Shown here: piece by piece, positions 50,261 through 59,528 of the stretch
Numbering within the stretch: position 1 is the stretch's first letter
Layout of the letters: each line of letters begins with the position of its first letter
Source: Allobrachymonas chironomi DSM 19884
GTDB taxonomy: Bacteria; Pseudomonadota; Gammaproteobacteria; Burkholderiales; Burkholderiaceae_C
Assembly (NCBI RefSeq): GCF_000374625.1
Contig: NZ_KB894770.1
Span: 1-64,000, forward strand
DNA: 64,000 bases
Direction: 5' to 3'
Notes under the pieces: generated by a model
Database searches by the model: none
What the model was told of the DNA's origin: nothing
The model's input: the letters and a program-made list of their open reading frames with translations, nothing else
Translations under genes and position numbers: made by a program

Positions 50261-52207
50261 ATGCAAACTTATGAGGAATTTCACCAGAAGTCCCTGTCGG
50301 AACGCGAGGCCTTCTGGGCCGAACAGGCCAAGCGCATTCACTGGGAAACGCCGCCCCAGCAGATCTGCGACTACAGCAATCCCCCGTTTGCCCGCTGGTT
50401 CGTGGGTGGTCGTACCAACCTGTGCTACAACGCGGTCGATCGCCACGCGCTGCAGCGTCCCGACGATGCAGCCCTGATCGCTGTCTCCACCGAAACCAAC
50501 ACCGAGAAGACCTACAGCTTCTCCGAGCTGCAGCGCGAAGTCGAGCGCATGGCCGCCAGCCTGCAGGAGCTGGGTGTGGAGCAGGGCGATCGCGTACTGA
50601 TCTACATGCCCATGATTGCCGAAGCCTGCTTCGCCATGCTGGCCTGTACCCGCATCGGAGCCATCCACTCCGTGGTGTTTGGCGGCTTTGCGTCCGGCTC
50701 CCTGTCCACCCGTATCGATGATGCCCAACCCAAGGTCATCATCAGCGCCGATGGCGGTTCGCGCGGGGCCAAACCGGTGCCGTACAAGCCGCTGCTTGAC
50801 GAGGCGATCCACCTGGCCACGCACAAGCCTGCAGCCGTGCTGCTGGTCGATCGTGGCCTGACACCGATGCAGCTGGTCGAGGGCCGTGACGTGCTGTGGA
50901 GCGAGCTGCGCACGCGCCACATGGACGCCCAGGTGCCCTGTGTCTGGCTCGATGCCACCGCGCCCAGCTATACCCTGTACACCAGCGGCACCACCGGCAA
51001 GCCCAAGGGCGTGCAGCGGGATACCGGCGGCTATGCCGTGGCCCTGGCCACCAGCATCCCCTACATCTATGGCGGTGCGCCTGGCGAAACCTTCTTCTCC
51101 ACTTCCGACATCGGCTGGGTGGTGGGCCACAGCTACATCATCTACGGCCCGCTGGTCGGTGGCATGGCCACCATCATGTACGAAGGCCTGCCGACGCAGG
51201 GCTTCGACCATCAGCCCGATGGCGGCATCTGGTGGCGCCTGGTGGCCAAGTACAAGGTCTCCGTCATGTTCAGCGCTCCCACGGCGATCCGCGTACTCAA
51301 GAAGCAGGATCCGGCGCATCTGACGGCACACGACCTGTCCAGCCTCAAGGCACTGTTCCTGGCTGGCGAGCCGCTCGACGAGCCTACCGCCAAGTGGATC
51401 TCCTACGGTCTCAACGGCAAGCCGATCATCGACAACTACTGGCAGACCGAAACCGGCTGGCCTATCCTCGGCATTGCCAATGGCATTGACGGCGTGGAAA
51501 AGAACCAGCCGCGCTTCGGCAGCCCCGGCTTCCCCATGTACGGCTACAACGTCCGCCTGGTGGATGAGAGCACCGGCCTGGCGGTCGAAGGCGGTGACGC
51601 CAAGGGCGTGCTGGTGGCCGAGGGCCCGCTGCCTCCCGGCTGCCTGCAGACCGTCTGGGGTGACGACAAGCGTTTCGTCAGCACCTACTGGAACAAGATG
51701 GAAGATCCGGCATCCGGGGAAGGCCGCTGGGTCTACAGCACCTACGACTGGGCACGCCGTGATGCCGATGGCTACTACTTCATCCTGGGCCGTACCGATG
51801 ACGTGATCAACGTTGCCGGTCACCGCCTCGGCACGCGTGAGATCGAGGAAAGCATTTCTGCTCACCCGAACGTGGCGGAAACCGCCGTGGTCGGTGTGGC
51901 CGATGACGTCAAGGGCCAGGTGGCACTGGCCTTCGTCACGGCCAAGTCCGCCGAAGGTCTCGATACCCCGGAAGGCCTGAAGAAGATGGAGCAGGAAATC
52001 ATGCGCCAGGTCGACAGCGATCTGGGTGCGGTGGCCCGTCCGGCGCGCGTCATGATCGTGACGGCGCTGCCCAAGACGCGCAGCGGCAAGCTGCTGCGCC
52101 GCGCCCTGCAGGCCGTTGCCGAAGGCCGTGATCCCGGCGACCTGACGACCATCGACGATCCGTCCTCCCTGCTCAATATCAAGGGCATGGTCGACGCAGG
52201 CAAGTAA
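50261..52207 (+). CDS. prpE: Propionyl-CoA synthetase
   Basis: This 648-residue ATP-dependent acyl-CoA ligase belongs to the acetyl-CoA synthetase subgroup. The adenylation motif YTSGTTGKPKGVQRDTGGYA lies near residue 240. The acetyl-CoA-synthetase-like GWVVGHSYIIYGPL, YWQTETGWP and SGKLLRR (catalytic Lys, near residue 607) are clear. Sequence features place it with PrpE rather than Acs. AAGGAG precedes the ATG. It has no prp operon beside it. A strong terminator follows. Confidence 0.93.
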   Translation: MQTYEEFHQKSLSEREAFWAEQAKRIHWETPPQQICDYSNPPFARWFVGGRTNLCYNAVDRHALQRPDDAALIAVSTETNTEKTYSFSELQREVERMAASLQELGVEQGDRVLIYMPMIAEACFAMLACTRIGAIHSVVFGGFASGSLSTRIDDAQPKVIISADGGSRGAKPVPYKPLLDEAIHLATHKPAAVLLVDRGLTPMQLVEGRDVLWSELRTRHMDAQVPCVWLDATAPSYTLYTSGTTGKPKGVQRDTGGYAVALATSIPYIYGGAPGETFFSTSDIGWVVGHSYIIYGPLVGGMATIMYEGLPTQGFDHQPDGGIWWRLVAKYKVSVMFSAPTAIRVLKKQDPAHLTAHDLSSLKALFLAGEPLDEPTAKWISYGLNGKPIIDNYWQTETGWPILGIANGIDGVEKNQPRFGSPGFPMYGYNVRLVDESTGLAVEGGDAKGVLVAEGPLPPGCLQTVWGDDKRFVSTYWNKMEDPASGEGRWVYSTYDWARRDADGYYFILGRTDDVINVAGHRLGTREIEESISAHPNVAETAVVGVADDVKGQVALAFVTAKSAEGLDTPEGLKKMEQEIMRQVDSDLGAVARPARVMIVTALPKTRSGKLLRRALQAVAEGRDPGDLTTIDDPSSLLNIKGMVDAGK

Positions 52208-52216
52208 CAGCACACC

Positions 52217-52251
52217 AACCGTCTTTCACCCACTAGTGAAAGACGGTTTTT
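52217..52251 (+). terminator. Rho-independent terminator after prpE
   Basis: The 13-base perfect stem AACCGTCTTTCAC (52217-52229) with GTGAAAGACGGTT (52236-52248) has a six-base loop, and a T-run continues to 52251. Confidence 0.95.
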
Positions 52252-52309
52252 CTTGCTGTACTCCCATACACGTTCCAAAGACCTTCCAGGACAAATGGTG
52301 GCACAATAC

Positions 52310-52370
52310 CGGCTGGTAAAGAAAGTGCTCATGCGCAAGCCTTGCGTCATGCCCACTTTCTACCCAGCCG
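52310..52370 (+). repeat. Long inverted repeat in the sucA upstream region
   Basis: The outer arms CGGCTGG...AGAAAGTG (52310-52327) and CACTTTCT...CCAGCCG (52354-52370) pair over 15 bases with a small internal loop. A nested stem CGCAAG/CTTGCG (52334-52346) lies inside. No T-run follows, so it is not a terminator. It lies 86-146 bases before sucA and could be an mRNA leader structure or operator. Confidence 0.65.
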
Positions 52371-52402
52371 CGTCCACCATCCGGTTCAGCCGTGCCGTGG
52401 AA

Positions 52403-52445
52403 GGTTGAATTAACCAGCTAATGCGCCCTACAGGGGCGTGGAGGT
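52403..52445 (+). promoter_or_regulatory. Structured 5' UTR next to the sucA ribosome site (candidate sucA RNA motif)
   Basis: Two short hairpins, GGTT/AACC (52403-52415) and CGCCC/GGGCG (52424-52438), abut the GGAGG ribosome site at 52440-52444. A conserved cis-acting RNA motif in the sucA 5' UTR has been described in Burkholderiales. Whether this is that motif needs a covariance-model search. Confidence 0.45.
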
Positions 52446-52455
52446 AAGCGCAAAA

Positions 52456-55329
52456 ATGAGCGATTCATCGATCTACCAGAGCTATAGCTCGAATACCCAT
52501 CTGTTCGGCGGCGACGTGCCCTATGTCGAAGAGATGTATGAAAACTACTTGGCCAATCCCGGCAGCGTGCCGGAGGACTGGCGCCAGTATTTCGACAACC
52601 TGCAGCACCAGCCTGCGGCCGATGGCAGCAATGCACGCGATGTACCGCACCAGCCGGTAATCGCCGCTTTTGCCGAGCGCGCGAAGCAGGGCGGCACCCA
52701 GGTGGTGTACGCCAACCCCGACGTGGAAACCGGTCGCAAGCGCACGGCTGCCCAGCAGCTGATTGCCGCGTATCGCAACTCCGGCGCACGTTGGGCCGAT
52801 CTGGATCCGCTCAAGCGCAGCGAACGCCCCGAGATCCCCGAGCTGGATCTGGCGTTCTACGATTTCACCGATTCCGATCTGGAAACGGTTTTCAACACCA
52901 GCAATACCTTCTTCGGCAAGGAGCGCATGCCGCTGCGCGAACTGCTGAACGCGTTGCGTGAAACCTATTGCAGCACGATTGGTGTGGAATACATGCACAC
53001 CAACGAATTCGCCGAAAAGCGCTGGTGGCAACAAAAGCTCGAAACTTCCCGCGCCAAGCCGGTGTTCAACGTCGACCAGAAGAAGCGCATCCTCGACCGC
53101 CTGACGGCTGCCGAAGGCCTGGAGCGCTTCCTGCACACCAAGTATGTCGGCCAGAAGCGCTTCTCGCTGGAAGGCGGCGAGAGCTTCATCGTCTCCATGG
53201 ACGAAGTGGTGCGCCAGGCTGGCGCTGCCGGCGTCCAGGAAATCGTGATCGGCATGGCCCACCGTGGTCGTCTGAACGTGCTGGTCAACACGCTGGGCAA
53301 GATGCCGCGTGACCTGTTTGCCGAATTCGAGCACACCGCCCCCGAAGACCTGCCGAGTGGTGACGTGAAATACCACCAGGGCTTCAGCTCCGATATCTCC
53401 ACTGAAGGTGGTCCGGTGCACCTGAGCCTGGCGTTCAACCCGTCCCACCTGGAAATCGTCAACCCCGTGGTGGAAGGCTCCGTGCGTTCCCGCATGGACC
53501 GTCGCGATGACCCGCACGGCCAGCAGGTGCTGCCGGTGCTGGTGCACGGCGATGCGGCCTTTGCCGGTCAGGGCGTGGTCATGGAAACGCTGGCGCTGGC
53601 CGAAACGCGTGGCTACCACACCGGTGGTACCGTGCACATCGTGATCAACAACCAGATCGGTTTCACCACCTCCGACCCGCGCGACAGCCGTTCCACGCTG
53701 TACTGTACCGATGTCGTCAAGATGATGGCCACGCCGGTGCTGCATGTGAACGGTGACGATCCGGAAGCCGTGGCCCTGTGTACGCAATGGGCGATGGAGT
53801 ACCGTCAGGAGTTCCACAAGGATGTGGTGATCGACATTGTCTGTTTCCGCAAGCTGGGCCACAACGAGCAGGACACTCCCATGCTCACCCAGCCGCTGAT
53901 GTACACCAAGATCGGCAAGCACCCCGGCACGCGCAGGCTGTACGCCGACAAGCTGACTGCGCAAGGGCTGGGCGACACGCTGGGCGACGACATGGTCAAG
54001 GCCTATCGCGCAGCCATGGACGAAGGCCGTCACACGGTAGACCCGGTGCTGAGCAACTTCAAGAGCAAGTTTGCGGTCGACTGGTCTCCCTACCTGAACC
54101 AGAAGTGGACCGACGCTTCCGACACCGCCATCCCGCTGACCGAGTGGAAGCGCATCGCCGAGCGCATCACGACCGTACCCGAAGGCTTTAACGTGCACAG
54201 CCTGGTCAAGAAGGTTCTTGACGACCGCGCTGCCATGGGCCGCGGCGATATTCCGGTGGACTGGGGCATGGGCGAGCACATGGCCTTTGCCTCGCTGGTG
54301 TCCAGCGGCTTCCCGGTGCGCCTGTCAGGCGAGGACTGCGGTCGCGGTACCTTTACCCACCGTCACGCCGTGCTGCACGACCAGCGTCGCGAAAAATACG
54401 ACGAAGGTACCTACATTCCGCTGCAGAATATTTCTGACAAGCAGGCGCCGTTTGTCGTGATCGACTCCATCCTGTCCGAAGAGGCGGTGCTGGGCTTCGA
54501 ATACGGCTATGCCTCCAACGATCCGCACACCCTGGTGATCTGGGAAGCCCAGTTCGGCGACTTTGCCAACGGTGCCCAGGTGGTGATCGACCAGTTCATT
54601 GCGTCCGGCGAGGTGAAGTGGGGCCGCCTGAACGGTCTGACCCTGATGCTGCCGCACGGCTACGAAGGCCAGGGCCCCGAGCACAGCTCGGCGCGTCTGG
54701 AGCGCTTCATGCAGCTGGCGGCCGACGTCAACATGCAGATCGTGCAGCCGACCACGGCCAGCCAGATCTTCCATGTGCTGCGTCGCCAGATGGTGCGCAA
54801 CCTGCGCAAGCCGCTGATCATCATGACGCCCAAGTCGCTGCTGCGCAACAAGGACGCCACTTCGCCGCTGTCCGAGTTCACCAAGGGCCACTTCCAGACC
54901 GTGATCCCCGAGCAGAACGCCGATGTGGCCAAGAAGGCCGACAAGGTCAAGCGCATCGTGCTGTGCTCCGGCAAGGTCTACTACGATCTGGTCAAGAAGC
55001 GCGAAGAGCGCGGTGCCGACGATGTCGTCATCATGCGTGTCGAGCAGCTGTACCCGTTCCCGCACAAGGCACTGGCTGCCGAGTTCAAGAAATACCCCAA
55101 CGTCACCGATGTCGTGTGGTGCCAGGACGAGCCGCAGAACCAGGGCGCCTGGTTCTTCGTGCAGCACCAGATCTTCGAGAACATGTCCCAGGGCCAGAAA
55201 CTGGGCTATTCCGGTCGCGCTGCCTCTGCCTCTCCGGCGGTGGGTTACGCACACCTGCACCAGGATCAGCAGAAGGCGCTGGTCGAAGGTGCCTTCACCC
55301 GCCTGAAAGGTTTTGTGCTGACGCGCTGA
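52456..55329 (+). CDS. sucA: 2-oxoglutarate dehydrogenase E1 component
   Basis: This 957-residue ThDP enzyme decarboxylates 2-oxoglutarate in the TCA cycle. It carries MAHRGRLNVLVNTLGK (near residue 275), the ThDP-binding GDAAFAGQGVV and GVHIVINNQIGFTT-type blocks, and the C-terminal transketolase-like part with PHGYEGQGPEHSSARLERFM. The N-terminus LFGGDVPYVEEMYENYLANP binds E2. I start at MSDSSIYQS (52456), which has GGAGG 11 bases upstream. It is the first gene of the sucA-sucB-SMR-lpdA run. Confidence 0.96.
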   Translation: MSDSSIYQSYSSNTHLFGGDVPYVEEMYENYLANPGSVPEDWRQYFDNLQHQPAADGSNARDVPHQPVIAAFAERAKQGGTQVVYANPDVETGRKRTAAQQLIAAYRNSGARWADLDPLKRSERPEIPELDLAFYDFTDSDLETVFNTSNTFFGKERMPLRELLNALRETYCSTIGVEYMHTNEFAEKRWWQQKLETSRAKPVFNVDQKKRILDRLTAAEGLERFLHTKYVGQKRFSLEGGESFIVSMDEVVRQAGAAGVQEIVIGMAHRGRLNVLVNTLGKMPRDLFAEFEHTAPEDLPSGDVKYHQGFSSDISTEGGPVHLSLAFNPSHLEIVNPVVEGSVRSRMDRRDDPHGQQVLPVLVHGDAAFAGQGVVMETLALAETRGYHTGGTVHIVINNQIGFTTSDPRDSRSTLYCTDVVKMMATPVLHVNGDDPEAVALCTQWAMEYRQEFHKDVVIDIVCFRKLGHNEQDTPMLTQPLMYTKIGKHPGTRRLYADKLTAQGLGDTLGDDMVKAYRAAMDEGRHTVDPVLSNFKSKFAVDWSPYLNQKWTDASDTAIPLTEWKRIAERITTVPEGFNVHSLVKKVLDDRAAMGRGDIPVDWGMGEHMAFASLVSSGFPVRLSGEDCGRGTFTHRHAVLHDQRREKYDEGTYIPLQNISDKQAPFVVIDSILSEEAVLGFEYGYASNDPHTLVIWEAQFGDFANGAQVVIDQFIASGEVKWGRLNGLTLMLPHGYEGQGPEHSSARLERFMQLAADVNMQIVQPTTASQIFHVLRRQMVRNLRKPLIIMTPKSLLRNKDATSPLSEFTKGHFQTVIPEQNADVAKKADKVKRIVLCSGKVYYDLVKKREERGADDVVIMRVEQLYPFPHKALAAEFKKYPNVTDVVWCQDEPQNQGAWFFVQHQIFENMSQGQKLGYSGRAASASPAVGYAHLHQDQQKALVEGAFTRLKGFVLTR

Positions 55330-55385
55330 TGCGCCGTCACAAGCATTTTTCTTACCCCTGAATAGACAACCGAGAGAAGAACATC

Positions 55386-56603
55386 ATGGCTATCGTTGAC
55401 GTCAAAGTCCCCCAACTGTCCGAATCCGTTGCCGAGGCAACCCTGCTGCAATGGAAGAAAAAGCCCGGTGAAGCCGTGGCAATCGATGAAATCCTGATCG
55501 AGGTCGAGACCGACAAGGTGGTGCTGGAAGTGCCCGCACCGTCCGCTGGCGTGCTGACCGAAATCCTCGAGCAGGACGGTGCTACCGTGACGGCCGAACA
55601 GCTGATCGCGCGCATCGACTCCGAAGCTGTCGCTGGTGCAGCCGCACCTGCCGCTGCTCCGGCGGCTGAGGCAGCTCCGGCTGCTGCAGCGCCTGCTGCC
55701 GCTGCCCCGGCCAGCACCAGCATGGCTGGTGTCGCCATGCCGGCGGCTGCCAAGCTGATGGCCGACAACAACCTGGCTGCCGGTTCCGTGCCCGGTACCG
55801 GCAAGGATGGCCGCGTGACCAAGGGTGATGTGCTGGGTGCCGTGGCTTCCGGCGCTGCTGCCAAGCCGGCGGCTGCTCCTGCCGCTCCGGTGCCGCAGGG
55901 TGCCCGTCCCGAGCAGCGCGTACCGATGACGCGCCTGCGTGCCCGTGTCGCCGAGCGTCTGCTGCAGTCCCAGTCTACCAACGCCATCCTGACCACCTTC
56001 AACGAGGTCAACATGGCACCGGTGATGGACATGCGCAAGCGCTTCCAGGAAAAGTTCGAGAAGGAGCACGGCTGCCGTCTGGGCTTCATGAGCTTCTTCG
56101 TCAAGGCGGCCGTGCACGCCCTGAAGAAGTACCCGGTCCTGAACGCCAGCGTCGATGGCAACGACATCATCTACCACGGCTACTTCGATATCGGTATTGC
56201 CGTCAGCAGCCCACGTGGCCTGGTGGTGCCGATTCTGCGTGACGTGGACCAGATGAACTTCGCCGACATCGAAAAGAAGATTGCCGAATTCGGTGCCAAG
56301 GCCAAGGAAGGCAAGCTGGGTATCGAGGAGTTGACTGGTGGTACCTTCTCCATCTCCAACGGTGGCGTGTTCGGTTCCATGATGTCCACCCCGATCATCA
56401 ACCCGCCGCAGTCGGCCATCCTGGGCGTACACGCCACCAAGGATCGTGCCGTGGTCGAGAACGGCCAGGTCGTGGTGCGTCCGATGAACTATCTGGCCAT
56501 GTCCTATGACCACCGCATCATCGACGGCCGTGAAGCCGTGCTGGGCCTGGTCGCCATGAAGGAAGCGCTGGAAGATCCGGCCCGCCTGCTGTTCGACATC
56601 TGA
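55386..56603 (+). CDS. sucB: 2-oxoglutarate dehydrogenase E2 (dihydrolipoyl succinyltransferase)
   Basis: The product is 405 residues. The lipoyl domain has [12 protein letters not shown] with the modified Lys near residue 42. An Ala/Pro-rich linker of about 30 residues and a peripheral subunit-binding domain follow. The catalytic domain ends with [13 protein letters not shown]. Length and motifs fit the succinyltransferase rather than the acetyltransferase. AGAGAAG precedes the ATG. It lies 56 bases after sucA. Confidence 0.95.
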   Translation: MAIVDVKVPQLSESVAEATLLQWKKKPGEAVAIDEILIEVETDKVVLEVPAPSAGVLTEILEQDGATVTAEQLIARIDSEAVAGAAAPAAAPAAEAAPAAAAPAAAAPASTSMAGVAMPAAAKLMADNNLAAGSVPGTGKDGRVTKGDVLGAVASGAAAKPAAAPAAPVPQGARPEQRVPMTRLRARVAERLLQSQSTNAILTTFNEVNMAPVMDMRKRFQEKFEKEHGCRLGFMSFFVKAAVHALKKYPVLNASVDGNDIIYHGYFDIGIAVSSPRGLVVPILRDVDQMNFADIEKKIAEFGAKAKEGKLGIEELTGGTFSISNGGVFGSMMSTPIINPPQSAILGVHATKDRAVVENGQVVVRPMNYLAMSYDHRIIDGREAVLGLVAMKEALEDPARLLFDI

Positions 56604-56622
56604 TAGGAATCGATAGACAGCG

Positions 56623-56940
56623 ATGGCCTGGATTTACCTGCTGCTGGCTGGTGTCTTCGAGATCGGCTGGCCACTCGGATTCAAGCTGTCGCAACAAGCC
56701 GAATACCGGATCAGCGGCATCGTCGGGGCCATCATCTCGATGGCCTTCAGCGGTCTGCTGCTCTGGATGGCACAGCGCGAGATTCCGATCGGTACCGCCT
56801 ATGCGGTATGGACCGGAATCGGTGGCGCTGGCACCTTTCTGATCGGGGTGATGTTTTTTGGCGATCCGGCCTCGCTGGTACGATTCGTGGGCGTGGCCCT
56901 GATCGTCGGCGGTGTCATCACCCTCAAGCTTGCACACTGA
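56623..56940 (+). CDS. SMR family exporter (SugE/Gdx-like)
   Basis: The product is 105 residues with four membrane helices and the SMR core WIYLLLAGVFEIGWPLGFKLS with the conserved Glu13. The GWPLGFKLS and RISGIVGAIIS sequences resemble the Gdx/SugE subgroup, some of which export guanidinium. No guanidine-sensing (ykkC) riboswitch is visible nearby. It is placed unusually between sucB and lpdA, 19 bases after sucB and 26 before lpdA, so it is likely on the same mRNA. Confidence 0.88.
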   Translation: MAWIYLLLAGVFEIGWPLGFKLSQQAEYRISGIVGAIISMAFSGLLLWMAQREIPIGTAYAVWTGIGGAGTFLIGVMFFGDPASLVRFVGVALIVGGVITLKLAH

Positions 56941-56966
56941 GCCTGCAGTGTGAAACGGAGATCAAC

Positions 56967-58397
56967 ATGAGCACTCAATTCGACGTCATCGTCATCGGCG
57001 CCGGTCCCGGCGGCTACATCGCTGCCATCCGCGCAGCACAACTGGGCAAGAAAGTTGCCTGTATCGATGCCTGGAACAACAGCAAGGGCGGCCCGGCGCC
57101 GGGTGGCACCTGCACCAACGTGGGTTGCATTCCCTCCAAGGCCCTGCTGCAAAGCTCCGAGCATTTCGAGCACGCCAACCTGCACTTTGCCGACCACGGC
57201 ATCAGCGTCAAGGACGTGAAGATGGATGTGGCCAAGATGATTGGCCGCAAGGATGATGTCGTCAAGCAGAACAACGACGGCATCCTGTACCTGTTCAAGA
57301 AGAACAAGGTCAGCTTTTTCCATGGCCGTGGCTCCTTCGTCAAGGCTGCCGAAGGTGGCTACGAAATCCAGGTTGCCAATGGCGACAAGACCGAAAGCAT
57401 CAGCGGCCAGCATGTGATCGTGGCAACCGGCTCCAACGCTCGCGCACTGCCGCAGGTGGCGTTCGACGAGGAAACCGTGCTGTCCAACGACGGTGCCCTG
57501 CGCATCGGCGGCGTGCCGAAGAAGCTGGCCGTGATCGGTTCCGGCGTGATCGGTCTGGAAATGGGTTCTGTCTGGCGCCGCCTGGGTGCGGATGTCACCA
57601 TCCTGGAAGGCCTGCCCACGTTCCTGGGCGCAGTCGACCAGCAGATTGCCAAGGAAGCCAAGAAGGCGTTCGACAAGCAGGGCCTGAAGATCGAGCTGGG
57701 CGTCCAGGTCGGCGACATCAAGACCAGCAAGAAGGGCGTGAGCATCGCCTACACCAATGCCAAGGGCGAAGAGCAGAAGCTGGATGCCGACAAGCTGATC
57801 GTGTCCATTGGCCGCGTGCCGAATACCGATGGCCTGAACGCTGAAGCCGTCGGCCTGAAGCTGGACGAGCGTGGCGCGATCGTGGTGGATGACGACTGCA
57901 AGACCAACCTGCCCAATGTCTGGGCCGTGGGTGACGTGGTGCGCGGCCCGATGCTGGCGCACAAGGCGGAAGAAGAGGGTGTGGCCGTGGCCGAGCGCAT
58001 TGCTGGCCAGCACGGTCACGTGGACTTCGCACTGGTGCCCTGGGTCATCTACACCAGCCCGGAAATCGCCTGGGTGGGTCGTACCGAGCAGCAGCTGAAA
58101 GAGCAGGGCGTGGTCTACAAGGCGGGTACTTTCCCGTTCCTGGCCAACGGTCGCGCACGTGCCCTGGGTGACACCACCGGCATGGTGAAGTTCCTGGCCG
58201 ATGCCACGACCGATGAAATCCTGGGCGTGCATATTGTCGGCCCGATGGCTTCTGAGCTGATCGCCGAAGCCTGTGTGGCCATGGCCTTCCGCGCCAGCAG
58301 CGAAGACATCGCCCGCATCTGCCATGCCCACCCGAGCCTGAGCGAATCCACCAAGGAAGCCGCCCTGGCCGTAGACAAGCGTACCCTGAACTTCTGA
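56967..58397 (+). CDS. lpdA: Dihydrolipoamide dehydrogenase (E3)
   Basis: This 476-residue FAD enzyme reoxidises the lipoyl groups of 2-oxoglutarate (and other) dehydrogenases. The FAD-binding GAGPGGYIAAIRAAQLG, the redox motif GGTCTNVGCIPSK (active Cys pair near residue 50) and the C-terminal HAHPSLSE with the catalytic His-Glu are all present. The start is MSTQFDVIV (56967), with ACGGAG seven bases upstream. It overlaps zapE by one base (TGATG) if zapE uses its first ATG. Confidence 0.96.
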   Translation: MSTQFDVIVIGAGPGGYIAAIRAAQLGKKVACIDAWNNSKGGPAPGGTCTNVGCIPSKALLQSSEHFEHANLHFADHGISVKDVKMDVAKMIGRKDDVVKQNNDGILYLFKKNKVSFFHGRGSFVKAAEGGYEIQVANGDKTESISGQHVIVATGSNARALPQVAFDEETVLSNDGALRIGGVPKKLAVIGSGVIGLEMGSVWRRLGADVTILEGLPTFLGAVDQQIAKEAKKAFDKQGLKIELGVQVGDIKTSKKGVSIAYTNAKGEEQKLDADKLIVSIGRVPNTDGLNAEAVGLKLDERGAIVVDDDCKTNLPNVWAVGDVVRGPMLAHKAEEEGVAVAERIAGQHGHVDFALVPWVIYTSPEIAWVGRTEQQLKEQGVVYKAGTFPFLANGRARALGDTTGMVKFLADATTDEILGVHIVGPMASELIAEACVAMAFRASSEDIARICHAHPSLSESTKEAALAVDKRTLNF

Positions 58398-58417
58398 TGA
58401 CGGATCAGGAGAGTACG

Positions 58418-59518
58418 ATGGGTCCGGTATCCCGCATCTACCAGCAACGTCTGGCAGAAAAGGGATTCCGGAGCGATCCGGCCCAGTTGCGGGCCATTCA
58501 GGAGCTGGACCGTTGCGCCGAAGAGTGGTCGCACTACAAGCGCAAGCGTTCCAGTTCACTGAAGAAATTCATCCACCGCCTGCCGGTCCCGAAAGGGGTC
58601 TACATGTACGGCGGTGTGGGTCGTGGCAAGAGCTTCCTGATGGACTGCTTCTACGACGCGGTTCCGATCAAGCGCAAGACGCGTCTGCACTTCCACGAGT
58701 TCATGCGCGAAGTCCATCGCGAACTCGCCAATCTGCAGGGCACGGAAAACCCGATTGATGTGCTTGGCGTGCGCATGGCCAAGCGCTTCAAGCTGATCTG
58801 TTTTGACGAGTTTCATGTCAACGATGTGGCTGATGCCATGCTGCTGCATCGCATGCTGCAGTCGCTGTTCGACAACCAGGTCGGCTTTGTCACTACCTCC
58901 AACTTCCGTCCGGACCAGCTCTATCCCAATGGCTTGCACCGTGATCGTATCCTGCCGGCAATTGCACTGCTGAACGAACGCCTGGAAGTGATGAGCGTAG
59001 ACAACGGCACCGATTATCGTCAACGCACGCTGGAAAAGCTGCGTCTGTACCTGACCCCGATCAGCCCCGATACCGATGCCGAAATGCACCAGGCATTCGA
59101 CGAGCTGAGTGCCGGCAACGACGAAGAACCGGTGTTCGAACTGAAGTCGCGCAAGATCAAGGCACGCCGCCGCCGCGGCCCGGTGATCTGGTTCGATTTC
59201 CGCGACCTGTGCGGAACGGCCAGCTCACAGAACGACTATCTGGAAATCGCCACGCAGTGTCATACCGTGCTGTTGTCCAATGTGCCCGAGATGGATGCCA
59301 GCATGTCCACCAGCGCGCGTCGCTTCACGCTGCTGATCGATGTGCTTTATGATCGTCGTGTCAAGCTGATGGTGTCGGCTGCGGTAGGGCCCACGCGTCT
59401 GTATACCAAGGGTGCGCTGGCGCACGAGTTCGTGCGTACGGCGTCGCGGCTGGAAGAAATGCAGTCGGCCGAATACCTGGCACTGGAACACCGCAGTGTC
59501 GACATCACGATTACCTGA
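58418..59518 (+). CDS. zapE: ZapE, AFG1/LACE1-type ATPase
   Basis: This AAA-like ATPase of about 366 residues destabilises FtsZ rings under low-oxygen stress in E. coli and is related to mitochondrial AFG1. The Walker A YGGVGRGKSFLMD lies near residue 65, Walker B LICFDEFHVND near 125, and TTSNFRPDQLYPNGLHRDR follows. I chose the ATG at 58418, which has AGGAGAG five bases upstream. An ATG at 58397 overlapping the lpdA stop would add seven residues. Downstream by ten bases is a lipoprotein gene. Confidence 0.92.
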   Translation: MGPVSRIYQQRLAEKGFRSDPAQLRAIQELDRCAEEWSHYKRKRSSSLKKFIHRLPVPKGVYMYGGVGRGKSFLMDCFYDAVPIKRKTRLHFHEFMREVHRELANLQGTENPIDVLGVRMAKRFKLICFDEFHVNDVADAMLLHRMLQSLFDNQVGFVTTSNFRPDQLYPNGLHRDRILPAIALLNERLEVMSVDNGTDYRQRTLEKLRLYLTPISPDTDAEMHQAFDELSAGNDEEPVFELKSRKIKARRRRGPVIWFDFRDLCGTASSQNDYLEIATQCHTVLLSNVPEMDASMSTSARRFTLLIDVLYDRRVKLMVSAAVGPTRLYTKGALAHEFVRTASRLEEMQSAEYLALEHRSVDITIT

Positions 59519-59528
59519 GATCGGACTG

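Noticed and set aside
50186-52213. Long minus-strand frame antisense to prpE
   Set aside because: It is a shadow of the conserved PrpE. His/Gly-rich translations like this are typical of antisense GC-rich DNA.
56560-56640. A ykkC-type guanidine riboswitch before the SMR gene
   Set aside because: Only about 20 bases separate it from sucB, and none of the conserved aptamer sequence is visible.
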